Under the pieces are notes generated by a model that searched no databases, was not told where the DNA came from, and saw only the letters and a program-made list of their open reading frames with translations. A stretch of DNA of 64,000 nt from Sedimenticola hydrogenitrophicus (lineage in GTDB: Bacteria > Pseudomonadota > Gammaproteobacteria > Chromatiales > Chromatiaceae), in assembly GCF_025175675.1 (NCBI RefSeq), contig NZ_JANIOA010000002.1, forward strand, positions 124,001 through 188,000. Direction: 5' to 3'. Made by a program: the position numbers and the translations under genes. Of this stretch, positions 25,209 through 33,971 are shown one piece after another; positions within the stretch are counted from its first letter, which is position 1; every line of letters starts with the position of its first letter.

Positions 25209-26930
25209 ATGAGCGAACGCATTGTCGTTGATCCGATCACACGTATTGAGGGCCACCTGCGCATCGAGGCGCAGATGGATGGCGACAAGATCGGCCAGGC
25301 CTACTCATCCGGTACCATGGTGCGCGGTATCGAAACCATCCTGAAGGGGCGTGACCCGCGCGATGCCTGGGCCTACGTGCAGCGCATCTGCGGTGTCTGC
25401 ACCCTGGTGCACGGCATGGCCTCCATCCGTGCCGTCGAGGATGCCCTGAACTATGAGATCCCCAAGAATGCCCAGCTGATCCGCAACCTGATGATCGGGG
25501 CCCAGTATATCCACGACCATGTGATGCACTTCTATCACCTGCATGCCCTGGACTGGGTGGATGTGGTCTCGGCCCTGAGCGCCGATCCCAAGGCGACCTC
25601 CGAACTGGCCCAGTCTCTGAGCAGCTGGTCCAAGTCGTCACCCGGTTATTTCGCGGACATGAAGAAGAAGCTGAAGGGCTTCGTCGATGGCGGTCAGCTG
25701 GGGATATTTTCCAAGGCCTACTGGGGCCACCCGGCCTACAAACTGCCGCCCGAGGCCAATCTGATGGCGGTGGCGCACTACCTGGAAGCCCTCACCTGGC
25801 AGCGCGACGTGGCCAAGCTGCACGCCATCTTCGGCGGCAAGAATCCGCACCCCAACTTCCTGGTGGGCGGGGTGGCATCGCCCATCGACCTCAACTCCGA
25901 CTCCGCCATCAATGCCAAGAAGCTCTCCCAGGTGCAGGACATCATCAACCAGATGCGGCAGTTCGTGGATCAGGTCTATCTGCCCGATACCCTGGCCGTC
26001 GCCTCGTTCTACAAGGACTGGTTCAAGCGCGGCGAGGGACTGGGCAACTTCATGTGTTATGGCGACCTGCCGGCCACCAGCATGAACGATCCGTCCGGTT
26101 TTCTGTTCCCGGCCGGCGTCATACTCAATCGCGACCTGAGTACCGTTCATGAGGTCGACGTGCACGATGCCTCGCAGATTCAGGAGTACGTTAAACACTC
26201 CTGGTACGACTATGAAGAGGGCAAGGAGAAGGGGCTGCACCCCTACGACGGCGAGACAACCCTCAACTACACCGGTCCCAAACCGCCCTATAAACAGCTG
26301 GACGTGGAGCAGGCCTACTCCTGGCTCAAATCGCCGCGCTGGAAGAACCACGCCATGGAGGTGGGGCCGCTGGCGCGGGTGTTGCTGCTCTACGCCAAGG
26401 GACATGAGCCGACCAAAGAGTTGGCCGGCTTCGCCCTGAAAAAGCTCGATCTGCCGATCGAGGCACTCTTCTCCACCCTGGGGCGGACGGCGGCCCGTAC
26501 CCTGGAATCGAAGATTCTGGCCGATGGCATGCAGGGTTGGTATGACGATCTGATTGCCAATATCAAGGCCGGGGACAGCAAGACCTTCAACAACAAGCTG
26601 TGGGACCCCTCCACCTGGCCCAGCGAGTGCCAGGGGGCGGGTTACATGGAGGCGCCGCGTGGCGCGTTGGGTCACTGGATCGTGATCAAGGATACCAAGA
26701 TCAAGAACTATCAGGCGGTGGTGCCCTCCACCTGGAATGCCGGTCCGCGGGACACCGAAGGCAAGGCGGGCGCCTACGAGGCGGCGTTGCAGGACAATCA
26801 TCAGTTGCACGACCCGAAACAGCCGCTGGAGATCCTGCGTACCATCCACAGCTTCGATCCCTGCATCGCCTGCGCGGTGCATCTCTCCGACGAGGAGGGC
26901 GAGGAGATGGTGCGGGTGAAGGTGACCTGA
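25209..26930 (+). CDS. hynL: [NiFe]-hydrogenase large subunit, HynL
   Basis: A 573-residue catalytic subunit that splits hydrogen. The N-terminal nickel ligands are Cys61 and Cys64 in RICGVCTLVH, and the C-terminal pair is Cys552 and Cys555 in DPCIACAVH. Maturation should cut after His558, removing the 15-residue tail LSDEEGEEMVRVKVT; the likely protease is encoded at 20870. It has no export signal and would travel with HynS. No hyp genes for the metal centre are present in this window, so those must lie elsewhere. Confidence 0.96.
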   Translation: MSERIVVDPITRIEGHLRIEAQMDGDKIGQAYSSGTMVRGIETILKGRDPRDAWAYVQRICGVCTLVHGMASIRAVEDALNYEIPKNAQLIRNLMIGAQYIHDHVMHFYHLHALDWVDVVSALSADPKATSELAQSLSSWSKSSPGYFADMKKKLKGFVDGGQLGIFSKAYWGHPAYKLPPEANLMAVAHYLEALTWQRDVAKLHAIFGGKNPHPNFLVGGVASPIDLNSDSAINAKKLSQVQDIINQMRQFVDQVYLPDTLAVASFYKDWFKRGEGLGNFMCYGDLPATSMNDPSGFLFPAGVILNRDLSTVHEVDVHDASQIQEYVKHSWYDYEEGKEKGLHPYDGETTLNYTGPKPPYKQLDVEQAYSWLKSPRWKNHAMEVGPLARVLLLYAKGHEPTKELAGFALKKLDLPIEALFSTLGRTAARTLESKILADGMQGWYDDLIANIKAGDSKTFNNKLWDPSTWPSECQGAGYMEAPRGALGHWIVIKDTKIKNYQAVVPSTWNAGPRDTEGKAGAYEAALQDNHQLHDPKQPLEILRTIHSFDPCIACAVHLSDEEGEEMVRVKVT

Positions 26931-27369
26931 CGCCGGCGGCCAACGCGGCCTACCTGTGGATTCAGGCATACGCCGGGATGACGGGGTAGCACCGTAGGTT
27001 GCATTGGCGCAGCGTAATCCGACGCATACATCAGGTCTGTCGGGTTACGCCTTCGGCTAACGCGACCGACAACTGGATTCCGGCATGCGCCGGAATGACG
27101 GGGTAGAACCGTAGGTTGCGTTGGCGTAGCGTAATCCGACGCATACATCCGGTCTGTCGGGTTACGTCGGCGAGTCGGCCGCACGGCAGAAGGGCGGAGT
27201 AGGCCCGCGCCCGCTAACGCGTTGTGTTGACCTGGATCAGCTGATGGGCGAGGGGCGTGAACTCTTGACCGCTTTGATGGTCCATCAATTCGACCTTCAG
27301 TTCAGACTGGGCGGACCCCTGAATCGTCCGCTTCAGTGAACTGTATCGAGCAAACTAACCGGATCACCC
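26931..27369. other. Repeat-rich intergenic region after hynL
   Basis: No gene seen. Contains two tandem composite repeat units (26954-27170) and then about 200 bases of unique sequence. No clear terminator for the hydrogenase operon apart from the hairpins of the repeats. Confidence 0.6.
26954..27170. repeat. Tandem composite intergenic repeat, two units of about 118 bp
   Basis: Each unit has a GCATACGCCGGGATGACGG or GCATGCGCCGGAATGACGG block, then CCGTAGGTTGCATTGGCGCA or a close copy, then GCGTAATCCGACGCATACAT, then GGTCTGTCGGGTTACG. The second unit starts near 27073. The first block also occurs in the element at 9585-9734, and the middle block recurs at 33295-33336. Confidence 0.8.
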
Positions 27370-27795
27370 ATGCCGTCATCCCGCCACACCCCAGTCAGTA
27401 GTGCCCGACGCCCCTACGGCGTGCCGACGCTGCTGTTCCTGTTGCTGTGGTTGTGGTCCGGCCTGCTCTCCGCCGCCTGGTGTGTGAACGACATCGATCA
27501 CCCGTTCGACAGGACGGGCGACCCGGGTGTGCTGCAGACGCGGGACAAGCCCGGACACCACACGGTGGTCTGTCAACGCGCTTCGAGCAATCCACTCAGC
27601 GTGGTTGGCGGCAACACCTTCCAGCGTAACAAGGATTCCGGATCGGCGGACCTGATCACGGCCCCGCAGGCGCCACTGCCGCTGTCGCCGGGGGCGACCA
27701 AAGCCGCGCCGCCGCGGTTCCACGAAGTTTCCGCTTTCACCTCTCCTCCACTCTACCTGCTGTTTCAGAAACTGCTGCTTCCCTTCACCGTCTAG
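27370..27795 (+). CDS. Hypothetical secreted or membrane-anchored protein
   Basis: A 141-residue frame with a hydrophobic segment at about residues 19-38 (PTLLFLLLWLWSGLLSAAWC) that looks like a signal peptide or anchor. A polar middle follows, and the C-terminus is hydrophobic (SPPLYLLFQKLLLPFTV). No clear ribosome binding site precedes the ATG. It points towards the beta-propeller and ccm genes. The plan of signal peptide, variable middle and short Pro-rich end resembles the small protein at 33972-34310. No known family is recognised, and it may not be a real gene. Confidence 0.4.
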   Translation: MPSSRHTPVSSARRPYGVPTLLFLLLWLWSGLLSAAWCVNDIDHPFDRTGDPGVLQTRDKPGHHTVVCQRASSNPLSVVGGNTFQRNKDSGSADLITAPQAPLPLSPGATKAAPPRFHEVSAFTSPPLYLLFQKLLLPFTV

Positions 27796-27960
27796 GAGTC
27801 GGTAACTGTTGTCGCCTGGTGCGCCCGCTATCGGCACCAGGTCATTGGCACGACCGGCTCCCGCCCAACCCCGCAATATGATTCGCGACGCGGCACCCGC
27901 TGTGCCGGTCGCCACGGTTAACCGGAGCGCGCTCGCTCCACCGTTATGAAGGAAAGCAAT

Positions 27961-29091
27961 ATGATCCGTTGTATCTTGCACCGCAGCTGCATGAAGGCTG
28001 CCGCCACACTTACTTTAGCCCTGGTTCCGCTGGGTCTCTCCGCCGCGCCCTATGTCGCCGTACCGACCGGTGAAGCGCATCGGGTACTCATTATCGACAG
28101 CGCCATCGATCGGATCGTCGGCGAGATCGAGGGCATAAACAACAGCCATGGGCTGGCCGCCGCGCCCGATGGCGACCATCTCTATGCCGGTAGCCTGGAG
28201 ATGCGTGCCGCGGCCGCGGCGCCGCCCAAACCCGTCGGAATGTCCGAGGACGAACACCTCTCCCATCACGCGCCCGCGAACGCGACGGCAGCGCCGCCGG
28301 CGGGTAGCGGCGACCTGCGCGGCACCGCTTACCAGATCGACTCCGGTGAGCGCCGTATCCTGCGCCAGATCGAGCTGCCGGGCGCGGTGCACCACGCGTT
28401 GATCACACGGGACGGGCGCTACGGGGTCTCCACCCACCCGGGCAGCGGCAACATCAGCGTGGTCAATCTCGACAGCGGCGAACTGACCGCCGTTGTGGCA
28501 ACCGGCCCGGTCGCCAACTATATGGTATCCAACAGCGACGGCAGCCGGCTCTGGGTGAGCAATACCGGCAATGGCACGGTCAGCGAAATCGACACCAGCC
28601 GCTGGATCGTGCGCCGCAATCTGCTGGTCGACTCGGCACCGGAGCACATGGTGCTGGCGCCGGATGAGTCGAGCCTGTTCGTGGTGGCCAACGGTGTCGG
28701 TCAGGTGGTCGAGCTGGACATCGACAGTGGCGAGGTGGTGCGTCGTCACCCGGTGGGGCGGGACCCGCACGGGCTGGATATCTCCGATGACGGCAGCCAA
28801 CTTTACGTGGCGGTGAAGGGCGAGAACCGGCTGGCGGCCATTCAGCTGGCCACGGGCGTGATTCGCAGTCTGCCGCTGGCACCGGAGCCCTATCACCTGG
28901 TCACGGTGAAGGATACCGGCAAGCTCTATATCTCCAGTCGCAAGGAGTCCAAACTGTGGGTCGTTAGTCAGCGTGATCTGCAACTGGTCGGCGAGATCCC
29001 GATCACCGGCATCGGCCATCAGATGGCGCTGCTCGGCGGGAGCTCCACAGCGGCAGCGGAGGCGAACCGGGGGCAGGGTGGCAAGCCATGA
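27961..29091 (+). CDS. Secreted YVTN-type beta-propeller protein
   Basis: A 376-residue protein with an N-terminal signal peptide (TLTLALVPLGLSAAPYVAVP). Repeated propeller blades follow, with repeats such as VLIIDSAIDRIVGEIEG, ISVVNLDSGELTAVV and VVELDIDSGEVVRRHPVG. The fold is that of YncE and the nitrous-oxide/cytochrome cd1 propellers, which act as scaffolds or carry metals. A His-rich insertion (DEHLSHHAPANATAAPP) lies between early blades. ATG 27961 was chosen for the AAGGAAAG five bases upstream. Its stop overlaps the ccmF start, so it is the first gene of the cytochrome c maturation operon. Function is unknown. Confidence 0.78.
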   Translation: MIRCILHRSCMKAAATLTLALVPLGLSAAPYVAVPTGEAHRVLIIDSAIDRIVGEIEGINNSHGLAAAPDGDHLYAGSLEMRAAAAAPPKPVGMSEDEHLSHHAPANATAAPPAGSGDLRGTAYQIDSGERRILRQIELPGAVHHALITRDGRYGVSTHPGSGNISVVNLDSGELTAVVATGPVANYMVSNSDGSRLWVSNTGNGTVSEIDTSRWIVRRNLLVDSAPEHMVLAPDESSLFVVANGVGQVVELDIDSGEVVRRHPVGRDPHGLDISDDGSQLYVAVKGENRLAAIQLATGVIRSLPLAPEPYHLVTVKDTGKLYISSRKESKLWVVSQRDLQLVGEIPITGIGHQMALLGGSSTAAAEANRGQGGKP

Positions 29092-31082
29092 TTCCGGAGA
29101 CCGGTCTGTTTGCGCTACTGCTGGCCCTGGTCCTGGCCCTGCTGCAGGGCACCCTGCCGTTGGCGGGTGCCCGAACCGGCCACCCCGGCTGGATCGCCCT
29201 GGCACGGCCGGCGGCCTGGGGACAATGCCTGTTCCTGAGCCTCGCGCTGGCCGTGCTGGCCCAGTCGTTCATCGCCAACGATTTCTCGGTCGCCTACGTG
29301 GCCGCCAACTCCAACTCGCAACTGCCGTTGATCTACCGGATCACCGCAGTGTGGGGCGGTCATGAGGGGTCGCTGCTGCTTTGGGTCTGGATACTGTCGG
29401 CCTGGGGCGTCGCGGTCAGTCATTTCAGCCACGGCCTGCCGCGTGACATGCTGGCCAGGGTGCTGGGGGTGATGGGGCTGGTGGGGGTCGGTTTCCTGCT
29501 GTTTCTGGTGTTCACCTCCAATCCGTTCGAGCGGCTTCCGGTGCCGCCCGTTAACGGGCGCGATCTGAACCCCTTGTTGCAGGATCCCGGCCTGATCCTC
29601 CATCCGCCCCTGCTCTACATGGGCTATGTCGGTTTCTCGGTGGCCTTTGCCTTCGCCCTGGCGGCGCTCCTGGGCGGCCAGCTGGATGCGGTGTGGGCGC
29701 GCTGGTCGCGACCCTGGACCACGCTGGCCTGGGTGTTCCTGACCGCCGGCATCATGATCGGCAGTTGGTGGGCCTACTATGAGCTGGGATGGGGCGGCTG
29801 GTGGTTCTGGGATCCGGTGGAGAACTCCTCGTTCATGCCCTGGCTGGCGGGGATCGCCCTGATCCACTCGCTGGCGGTCACGGAAAAGCGTGGCGTGTTC
29901 AAGAGCTGGACGGTGTTGCTGGCGATCCTCACTTTTTCGCTCAGCCTGCTGGGCACCTTTCTGGTGCGTTCCGGCGTACTCACCTCGGTGCACGCCTTCG
30001 CCAGCGATCCGGCGCGGGGCATCTTCATCCTGGTGTTGCTGAGCCTGGCGGTGGGCGGCTCCCTGACACTCTACGCCTGGCGCGCGCCGAAGATCCAGGG
30101 AGGCGGCAAGTTCCAGCTCTTTTCCCGGGAGACCTTGCTGCTGGCCAACAACCTGGTGCTGGTGGTGGCGACCGCCACCGTGTTGCTCGGCACTCTCTAT
30201 CCATTGGCTCTGGACGCGCTGGGCGTCGGCAAGATCTCGGTCGGTCCGCCCTATTTCAACAGCGTATTCGTTCCGCTGATGGTGCCGCTGATATTCATTA
30301 CCGGCATCGGTCCGATGGTGCGCTGGAAGCAGGACCGGCCGGGCCGTCTCCTGCGGCGACTGTGGCTGCCGCTGCTGGTCGCCATCCCGCTTGGTGGGGT
30401 ATTCACCTTCCTGGCAACCGACGGTCTGCGCGCGGAGACCGCCCTCGGCCTGATGCTGGCCCTGTGGCTGACATTGACCACCGCCCGGGAACTGTATCAG
30501 TGTGCGGCCGCGAAGAGCGGCTTTTGGCGGGGCCTGCGGGCGCTGCCAAGCCATCGCTACGGCATGCTGTTGGCCCACCTGGGGCTGGCAGTTACTGTCG
30601 TGGGCATCACCCTGGCCAGCGGCTACAGTGTCGAGCGTGACGTACGGGTGGCGCCGGGCGGGCTTATCCCGGTGGCCGGGTACCTGTTCGAATTCGGCCA
30701 GTTGGAGGAGCGCCAGGGGCCGAACTACAGCGCGGTGGTGTTCCCGGTGCGCGTCACCCGGGACGGGCATGAGATAGGACGACTTCGAGCGGAAAAACGC
30801 AACTATGGCGGCGGCAGGCAGCCGATGTCGGAGGCGGCCATATTGCCCGGCCTGTTTCGCGACCTCTATGTCGCCATGGGTGAACCGCTGGAGGGCGGCG
30901 CCTGGTCGGTGCGTGTCTATTACAAACCGTTCGTACGCTGGATCTGGCTCGGTGCCCTGCTGATGATGGCGGGCGGGTTCCTGGCGGCCTTCGACCGGCG
31001 CTACCGGCTGGTCCGGCGCCGCGTGCCGGACGACCAGCCAGCGATCCCGGGCGGCGTATTGGCCGGGGAGGCACGCTCATGA
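29088..31082 (+). CDS. ccmF: Cytochrome c haem lyase subunit CcmF
   Basis: A 664-residue polytopic membrane protein of system I cytochrome c biogenesis, which takes haem from CcmE and attaches it to apocytochromes in the periplasm. The tryptophan-rich haem-handling motif is WGGWWFWDPVENSSFMPWL (near residue 230), preceded by WGGHEGSLLLWVWIL. Length is normal. It overlaps the propeller gene by four bases and ccmH by four bases. ccmA-ccmE are absent here and must be elsewhere. Confidence 0.95.
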   Translation: MIPETGLFALLLALVLALLQGTLPLAGARTGHPGWIALARPAAWGQCLFLSLALAVLAQSFIANDFSVAYVAANSNSQLPLIYRITAVWGGHEGSLLLWVWILSAWGVAVSHFSHGLPRDMLARVLGVMGLVGVGFLLFLVFTSNPFERLPVPPVNGRDLNPLLQDPGLILHPPLLYMGYVGFSVAFAFALAALLGGQLDAVWARWSRPWTTLAWVFLTAGIMIGSWWAYYELGWGGWWFWDPVENSSFMPWLAGIALIHSLAVTEKRGVFKSWTVLLAILTFSLSLLGTFLVRSGVLTSVHAFASDPARGIFILVLLSLAVGGSLTLYAWRAPKIQGGGKFQLFSRETLLLANNLVLVVATATVLLGTLYPLALDALGVGKISVGPPYFNSVFVPLMVPLIFITGIGPMVRWKQDRPGRLLRRLWLPLLVAIPLGGVFTFLATDGLRAETALGLMLALWLTLTTARELYQCAAAKSGFWRGLRALPSHRYGMLLAHLGLAVTVVGITLASGYSVERDVRVAPGGLIPVAGYLFEFGQLEERQGPNYSAVVFPVRVTRDGHEIGRLRAEKRNYGGGRQPMSEAAILPGLFRDLYVAMGEPLEGGAWSVRVYYKPFVRWIWLGALLMMAGGFLAAFDRRYRLVRRRVPDDQPAIPGGVLAGEARS

Positions 31083-31582
31083 CCCGGGTACTCAACCTCA
31101 GGCGGTGCCGGACGCTCCTGTTGCTGTGGTTGCTGTCGGCGTCCGCCCTCACTCCGGCAGCGAATCATCCTGCCGATCTTTATCCGTTCGATGATTCAGC
31201 TCGGGCGGCGCGATTCTGGCAGCTGACCACCCAGTTGAGGTGTCTGGTCTGCCAGAACCAGAATATCGCCGAGTCCAACGCCGATCTGGCCAAGGACATG
31301 CGCGACGCCCTGTACCGGCAACTGCTTGCCGGCGCGTCGGATGACGAGATCATCGACTTCATGGTGTCACGCTACGGTGATTTCGTGCTCTTCAAGCCGC
31401 CGTTCAAGGGCTCCACGCTGTTGCTGTGGGTGGGGCCATTTTTGCTGGGCGCGTTGGGCGTCGGCGCCTTGTGGTGGATGGTGGCCGGGATCGCCCGCCG
31501 CCCGGAGGACGGGGAGTTGACCGACGAAGAGCAGGTGCGCCTCAAGCGTTTGATAAATGAAACCCACGGGGGGACTTCCTGA
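31079..31582 (+). CDS. ccmH: Cytochrome c maturation protein CcmH (CcmL-type)
   Basis: A 167-residue thioredoxin-like membrane protein that reduces the haem-binding cysteines of apocytochrome c. A signal peptide is followed by the active motif LRCLVCQNQNIAESNADLA and, later, a transmembrane helix (LLLWVGPFLLGALGVGALWW). This is the short form; the TPR part is the separate CcmI downstream. Start and stop overlap both neighbours. Confidence 0.94.
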   Translation: MTRVLNLRRCRTLLLLWLLSASALTPAANHPADLYPFDDSARAARFWQLTTQLRCLVCQNQNIAESNADLAKDMRDALYRQLLAGASDDEIIDFMVSRYGDFVLFKPPFKGSTLLLWVGPFLLGALGVGALWWMVAGIARRPEDGELTDEEQVRLKRLINETHGGTS

Positions 31583-32454
31583 TGATCGGATTTTGGCTGA
31601 CGGCCGCGGCGATGGTCTCCATCGCCCTGGCATTTGTGGTGACACCGCTGTTGCGATCACGGGCAACCGCCACGGCACCGCGGGGGATGCTGACTATTGC
31701 CGTGCATGATGACCGGCTCAGGGAACTGGGCCTCGATCTGGCGGAGGGGCGTATCGACCAATCCCTCTACCAGACAGCGAAACAGGAACTGGAGCGCGAG
31801 CTGCTGCATGACCTCGATGAACGTGCCCCGAAAACACCTGGCTGCGACCGGCAGCCGCGATGGAGCGGTGTCGTTGCCGTGGCGCTGGTGGTGCCGCTAC
31901 TGGCGACGCTGGGGTACTGGCGGTTGGGGGAGTACGGGTTGATCGATGAAGCCCGGGCGGCCCAGCGGCTAGCGCTGCCGACACCGGAGGAGATGGTGCG
32001 GCAACTGAGCCAACGGCTGGATCAGCAACCGGATGACGTGCGTGCCTGGCAGTTGCTTGCACAGGGCTATCTGGCCATGGGGCGTTACCCGGAGGCGGTG
32101 GACGCCTATGAACGCGCCCTCGCGGTGGCGGGAGATACGGCCGAACTGCTGGCCGGCTATGGCGAGGCCCTGTCGATGATCGACGGGGAGGCGATCAGCG
32201 GTCGTTCCCTGGACTTCATCGAGCGGGCGCTGGCCCTGGATCCGCAACAGCCGAAGGCGCTGTGGCTCTCCGGAATCGGCGCCTATCAGCGCGGTGAACT
32301 GGCACGGGCGGTCGGCGCCTGGGAACGCCTGATCGGCCTGCTCCCGCCCGACAGCGCCAACGCGGAAACGGTCAACAAGGCCATCGTGGAGACGCGCCGG
32401 GAACTGGGCGAATCGTCACAACCGACGCCGGTCGTCAGCGAGGCTGGGAAATGA
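31582..32454 (+). CDS. ccmI: Cytochrome c maturation protein CcmI (TPR apocytochrome chaperone)
   Basis: A 290-residue protein with two transmembrane helices (residues about 3-22 and 94-112) around a cytoplasmic loop, then a periplasmic TPR domain (from about residue 130). The TPRs hold the C-terminus of apocytochromes for haem attachment. The repeat pattern is visible in DDVRAWQLLAQGYLAMGRYP and LWLSGIGAYQRGELARAVGA. Its start overlaps the ccmH stop and its stop overlaps the next gene. Confidence 0.9.
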   Translation: MIGFWLTAAAMVSIALAFVVTPLLRSRATATAPRGMLTIAVHDDRLRELGLDLAEGRIDQSLYQTAKQELERELLHDLDERAPKTPGCDRQPRWSGVVAVALVVPLLATLGYWRLGEYGLIDEARAAQRLALPTPEEMVRQLSQRLDQQPDDVRAWQLLAQGYLAMGRYPEAVDAYERALAVAGDTAELLAGYGEALSMIDGEAISGRSLDFIERALALDPQQPKALWLSGIGAYQRGELARAVGAWERLIGLLPPDSANAETVNKAIVETRRELGESSQPTPVVSEAGK

Positions 32455-32864
32455 AAGATAGCCACATCAAACCGGAGCGTTTCGAAAATCACCCCGCGGG
32501 TACATCCACCGATCCCGCGACGCAAACCGATAGTCAGCCAATGGAGAGAACCGCCGTGAATGATCCCGTAGTAAATCAGAGTCAGGAACGTCCCCTCAGT
32601 CGCGATCTGTTCCTGTTGTTGCGTCACTGGCTGTCGCAGCGGCGGGTGCAATTGGTCCTGGGGGCGCTGCTGCTGGGGCTGGGGGGCTGGTTCAACTGGG
32701 ATTGGCTGGTGGCGGCCGGCCTGGCCCCGCTGATCCTGGCCATCGCCCCCTGCGCGGTGATGTGTCTGATGGGGATGTGCATGCACAAGGGGCACGGCAA
32801 GTCGGGTTGTCACGGTAAGGGTAGTGACGACAAAGGGGGGAATTCCCCCGATCACGAGGGTTGA
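32451..32864 (+). CDS. Hypothetical membrane protein with Cys/His/Met-rich tail
   Basis: A 137-residue protein overlapping ccmI by four bases. The first 45 residues are polar. Two hydrophobic segments follow (VQLVLGALLLGLGGWFNW and WLVAAGLAPLILAIAPCAVM), then a tail rich in metal-binding residues, CLMGMCMHKGHGKSGCHGKG. The tail suggests copper, haem or another soft metal. An internal GTG at 32556 has GGAGAG upstream, so a shorter product of about 100 residues is possible. It is somewhat like small DUF2933-type proteins but I cannot assign a family with confidence. Confidence 0.68.
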   Translation: MKDSHIKPERFENHPAGTSTDPATQTDSQPMERTAVNDPVVNQSQERPLSRDLFLLLRHWLSQRRVQLVLGALLLGLGGWFNWDWLVAAGLAPLILAIAPCAVMCLMGMCMHKGHGKSGCHGKGSDDKGGNSPDHEG

Positions 32865-32933
32865 CGCCGACCGCTCGGGACGGATTGACCGGCTACCGGT
32901 GGCTCGGGAGCATTCCACGTTTGTCCGGAGGGG

Positions 32934-33026
32934 CTGGCACCTTCTGTCGAGGGAGGCCGTTCACCCATCAATTGGGGCTCACTGCCGCCATGCCTGGCGG
33001 CAGGCGCCCTCGGCAGAAGGCACCAG
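32934..33026. repeat. Inverted repeat with 20-bp arms
   Basis: CTGGCACCTTCTGTCGAGGG (32934-32953) pairs with CCCTCGGCAGAAGGCACCAG (33007-33026) at 18 of 20 positions across a 53-base loop. The loop contains a smaller hairpin, TGCCGCCATGCCTGGCGGCA. It could end transcription of the ccm operon or be a decayed mobile element. Confidence 0.65.
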
Positions 33027-33107
33027 TCCCTCTACCGCAAATTCAGTTGGGTAGGGACCATCTCTCCCTTACCTCCGCCAGTGGCCGCCAGGCCAACAAC
33101 GGAGTTC

Positions 33108-33199
33108 CGTAGGATGTGGTGAGTAAAACGAACCGCATCAAGGCGGTGGCCGTTTCCAACGAGGCCTGGTGCGGTTCGCGGGCTCACCGGCACCCTACG
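33108..33199. repeat. Palindromic intergenic element
   Basis: Begins CGTAGGATGTGGTGAG and ends CTCACCGGCACCCTACG, with inner arms CGAACCGCA and TGCGGTTCG. The ends resemble the GTAGGGTG ends of the repeats at 6879 and 14044 but the interior differs. Confidence 0.7.
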
Positions 33200-33294
33200 T
33201 CAAGGTCAGGATATCGATGGTGGGCACGTAGTTTGTGCCCACCTTTTATTGACCCGTACCGCACCTTCTACGGACTGCCGCGGCAGGTTGGATG

Positions 33295-33336
33295 AACCGT
33301 AGGTCGCATTAGCGCAGCGTAATCCGACGCAAACAC
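33295..33336. repeat. Partial copy of the dispersed repeat near hynL
   Basis: CCGTAGGTCGCATTAGCGCA followed by GCGTAATCCGACGC matches the middle block of the units at 26954-27170. Confidence 0.7.
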
Positions 33337-33887
33337 TACCGTGCCTCTCCTGCCTCCGGTTCCTGCTCCAGGCGGGCGAGCAGGGGGCGTATCTTCTGTT
33401 CCAGGATCTCGCGGTTGATGGGGCCGATCTGCTTGTAGCGGATCTTGCCCCGTTTGTCGACAATGAAGGTCTCCGGTACTCCGTAAACGCCCCAGTCCAT
33501 GCCGCTGAGACCCGGAAAATCGTAGGCGATCTCCAGGTACGGGTCACCCAGTTCGGCCAGCCAGGCCAGCGCGTCCTCGCGCCGGTCCTTGTAGTTGAAG
33601 CCGTAGAGCGGATATTTACCCTCGCGGGCGAACTCCATCCACAGCGGATGCTCGTCGCGGCAGGCGGTGCACCAGCTGGCGAATACGTTGTAGAGCGCGA
33701 CCTGGCCCTGGAACATCTCCTGGGTAAAGCGTTTTTCGGGATCGCGCAGGGTCGGCAGATCGAACGTCGGCACCGGCTTGTCGATCAGGGCCGAGGGGAC
33801 CTCGCGTGGGTTCATAAACAGGCCGCGACCGAGCAATGCGGCCATCAGCAGGAACAGGCCGAGGGGAATCAGATAGCGATACTTCAC
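33336..33887 (-). CDS. ccmG: Thiol:disulfide interchange protein CcmG/DsbE
   Basis: A 183-residue membrane-anchored periplasmic thioredoxin that keeps the CcmH and apocytochrome cysteines reduced. An N-terminal anchor (YLIPLGLFLLMAALLGRGLF) is followed by the thioredoxin fold with the active site ASWCTACRDEHP, and the cis-Pro region is GVYGVPETFIVD. The start is the GTG at 33887 with GGAG seven bases upstream; the frame opens earlier with a TTG at 33908, but that site lacks a binding sequence. It faces the rest of the ccm operon from the opposite strand, an unusual arrangement. Confidence 0.92.
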   Translation of the reverse strand: MKYRYLIPLGLFLLMAALLGRGLFMNPREVPSALIDKPVPTFDLPTLRDPEKRFTQEMFQGQVALYNVFASWCTACRDEHPLWMEFAREGKYPLYGFNYKDRREDALAWLAELGDPYLEIAYDFPGLSGMDWGVYGVPETFIVDKRGKIRYKQIGPINREILEQKIRPLLARLEQEPEAGEAR

Positions 33888-33971
33888 AATGGATCTCCAG
33901 TATGACAATGGATCGACGAGGGCGGCGCCATCGTCGACGGACCCGGTAACCGGGGTGGCAGTGAGGGGAGA

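Larger units (their letters stand above)
32865..33335. other. Repeat-rich intergenic region between convergent genes
   Basis: No gene seen. Holds a 20-base-arm inverted repeat at 32934-33026, an imperfect palindromic element at 33108-33199, and a partial copy of the dispersed repeat at 33295-33336 that runs up to the ccmG stop. Confidence 0.65.

Noticed and set aside
29115-30770. 551-codon frame antisense to ccmF
   Set aside because: Composition is Gln/His/Arg-rich with no domain; ccmF motifs on the other strand are unambiguous.
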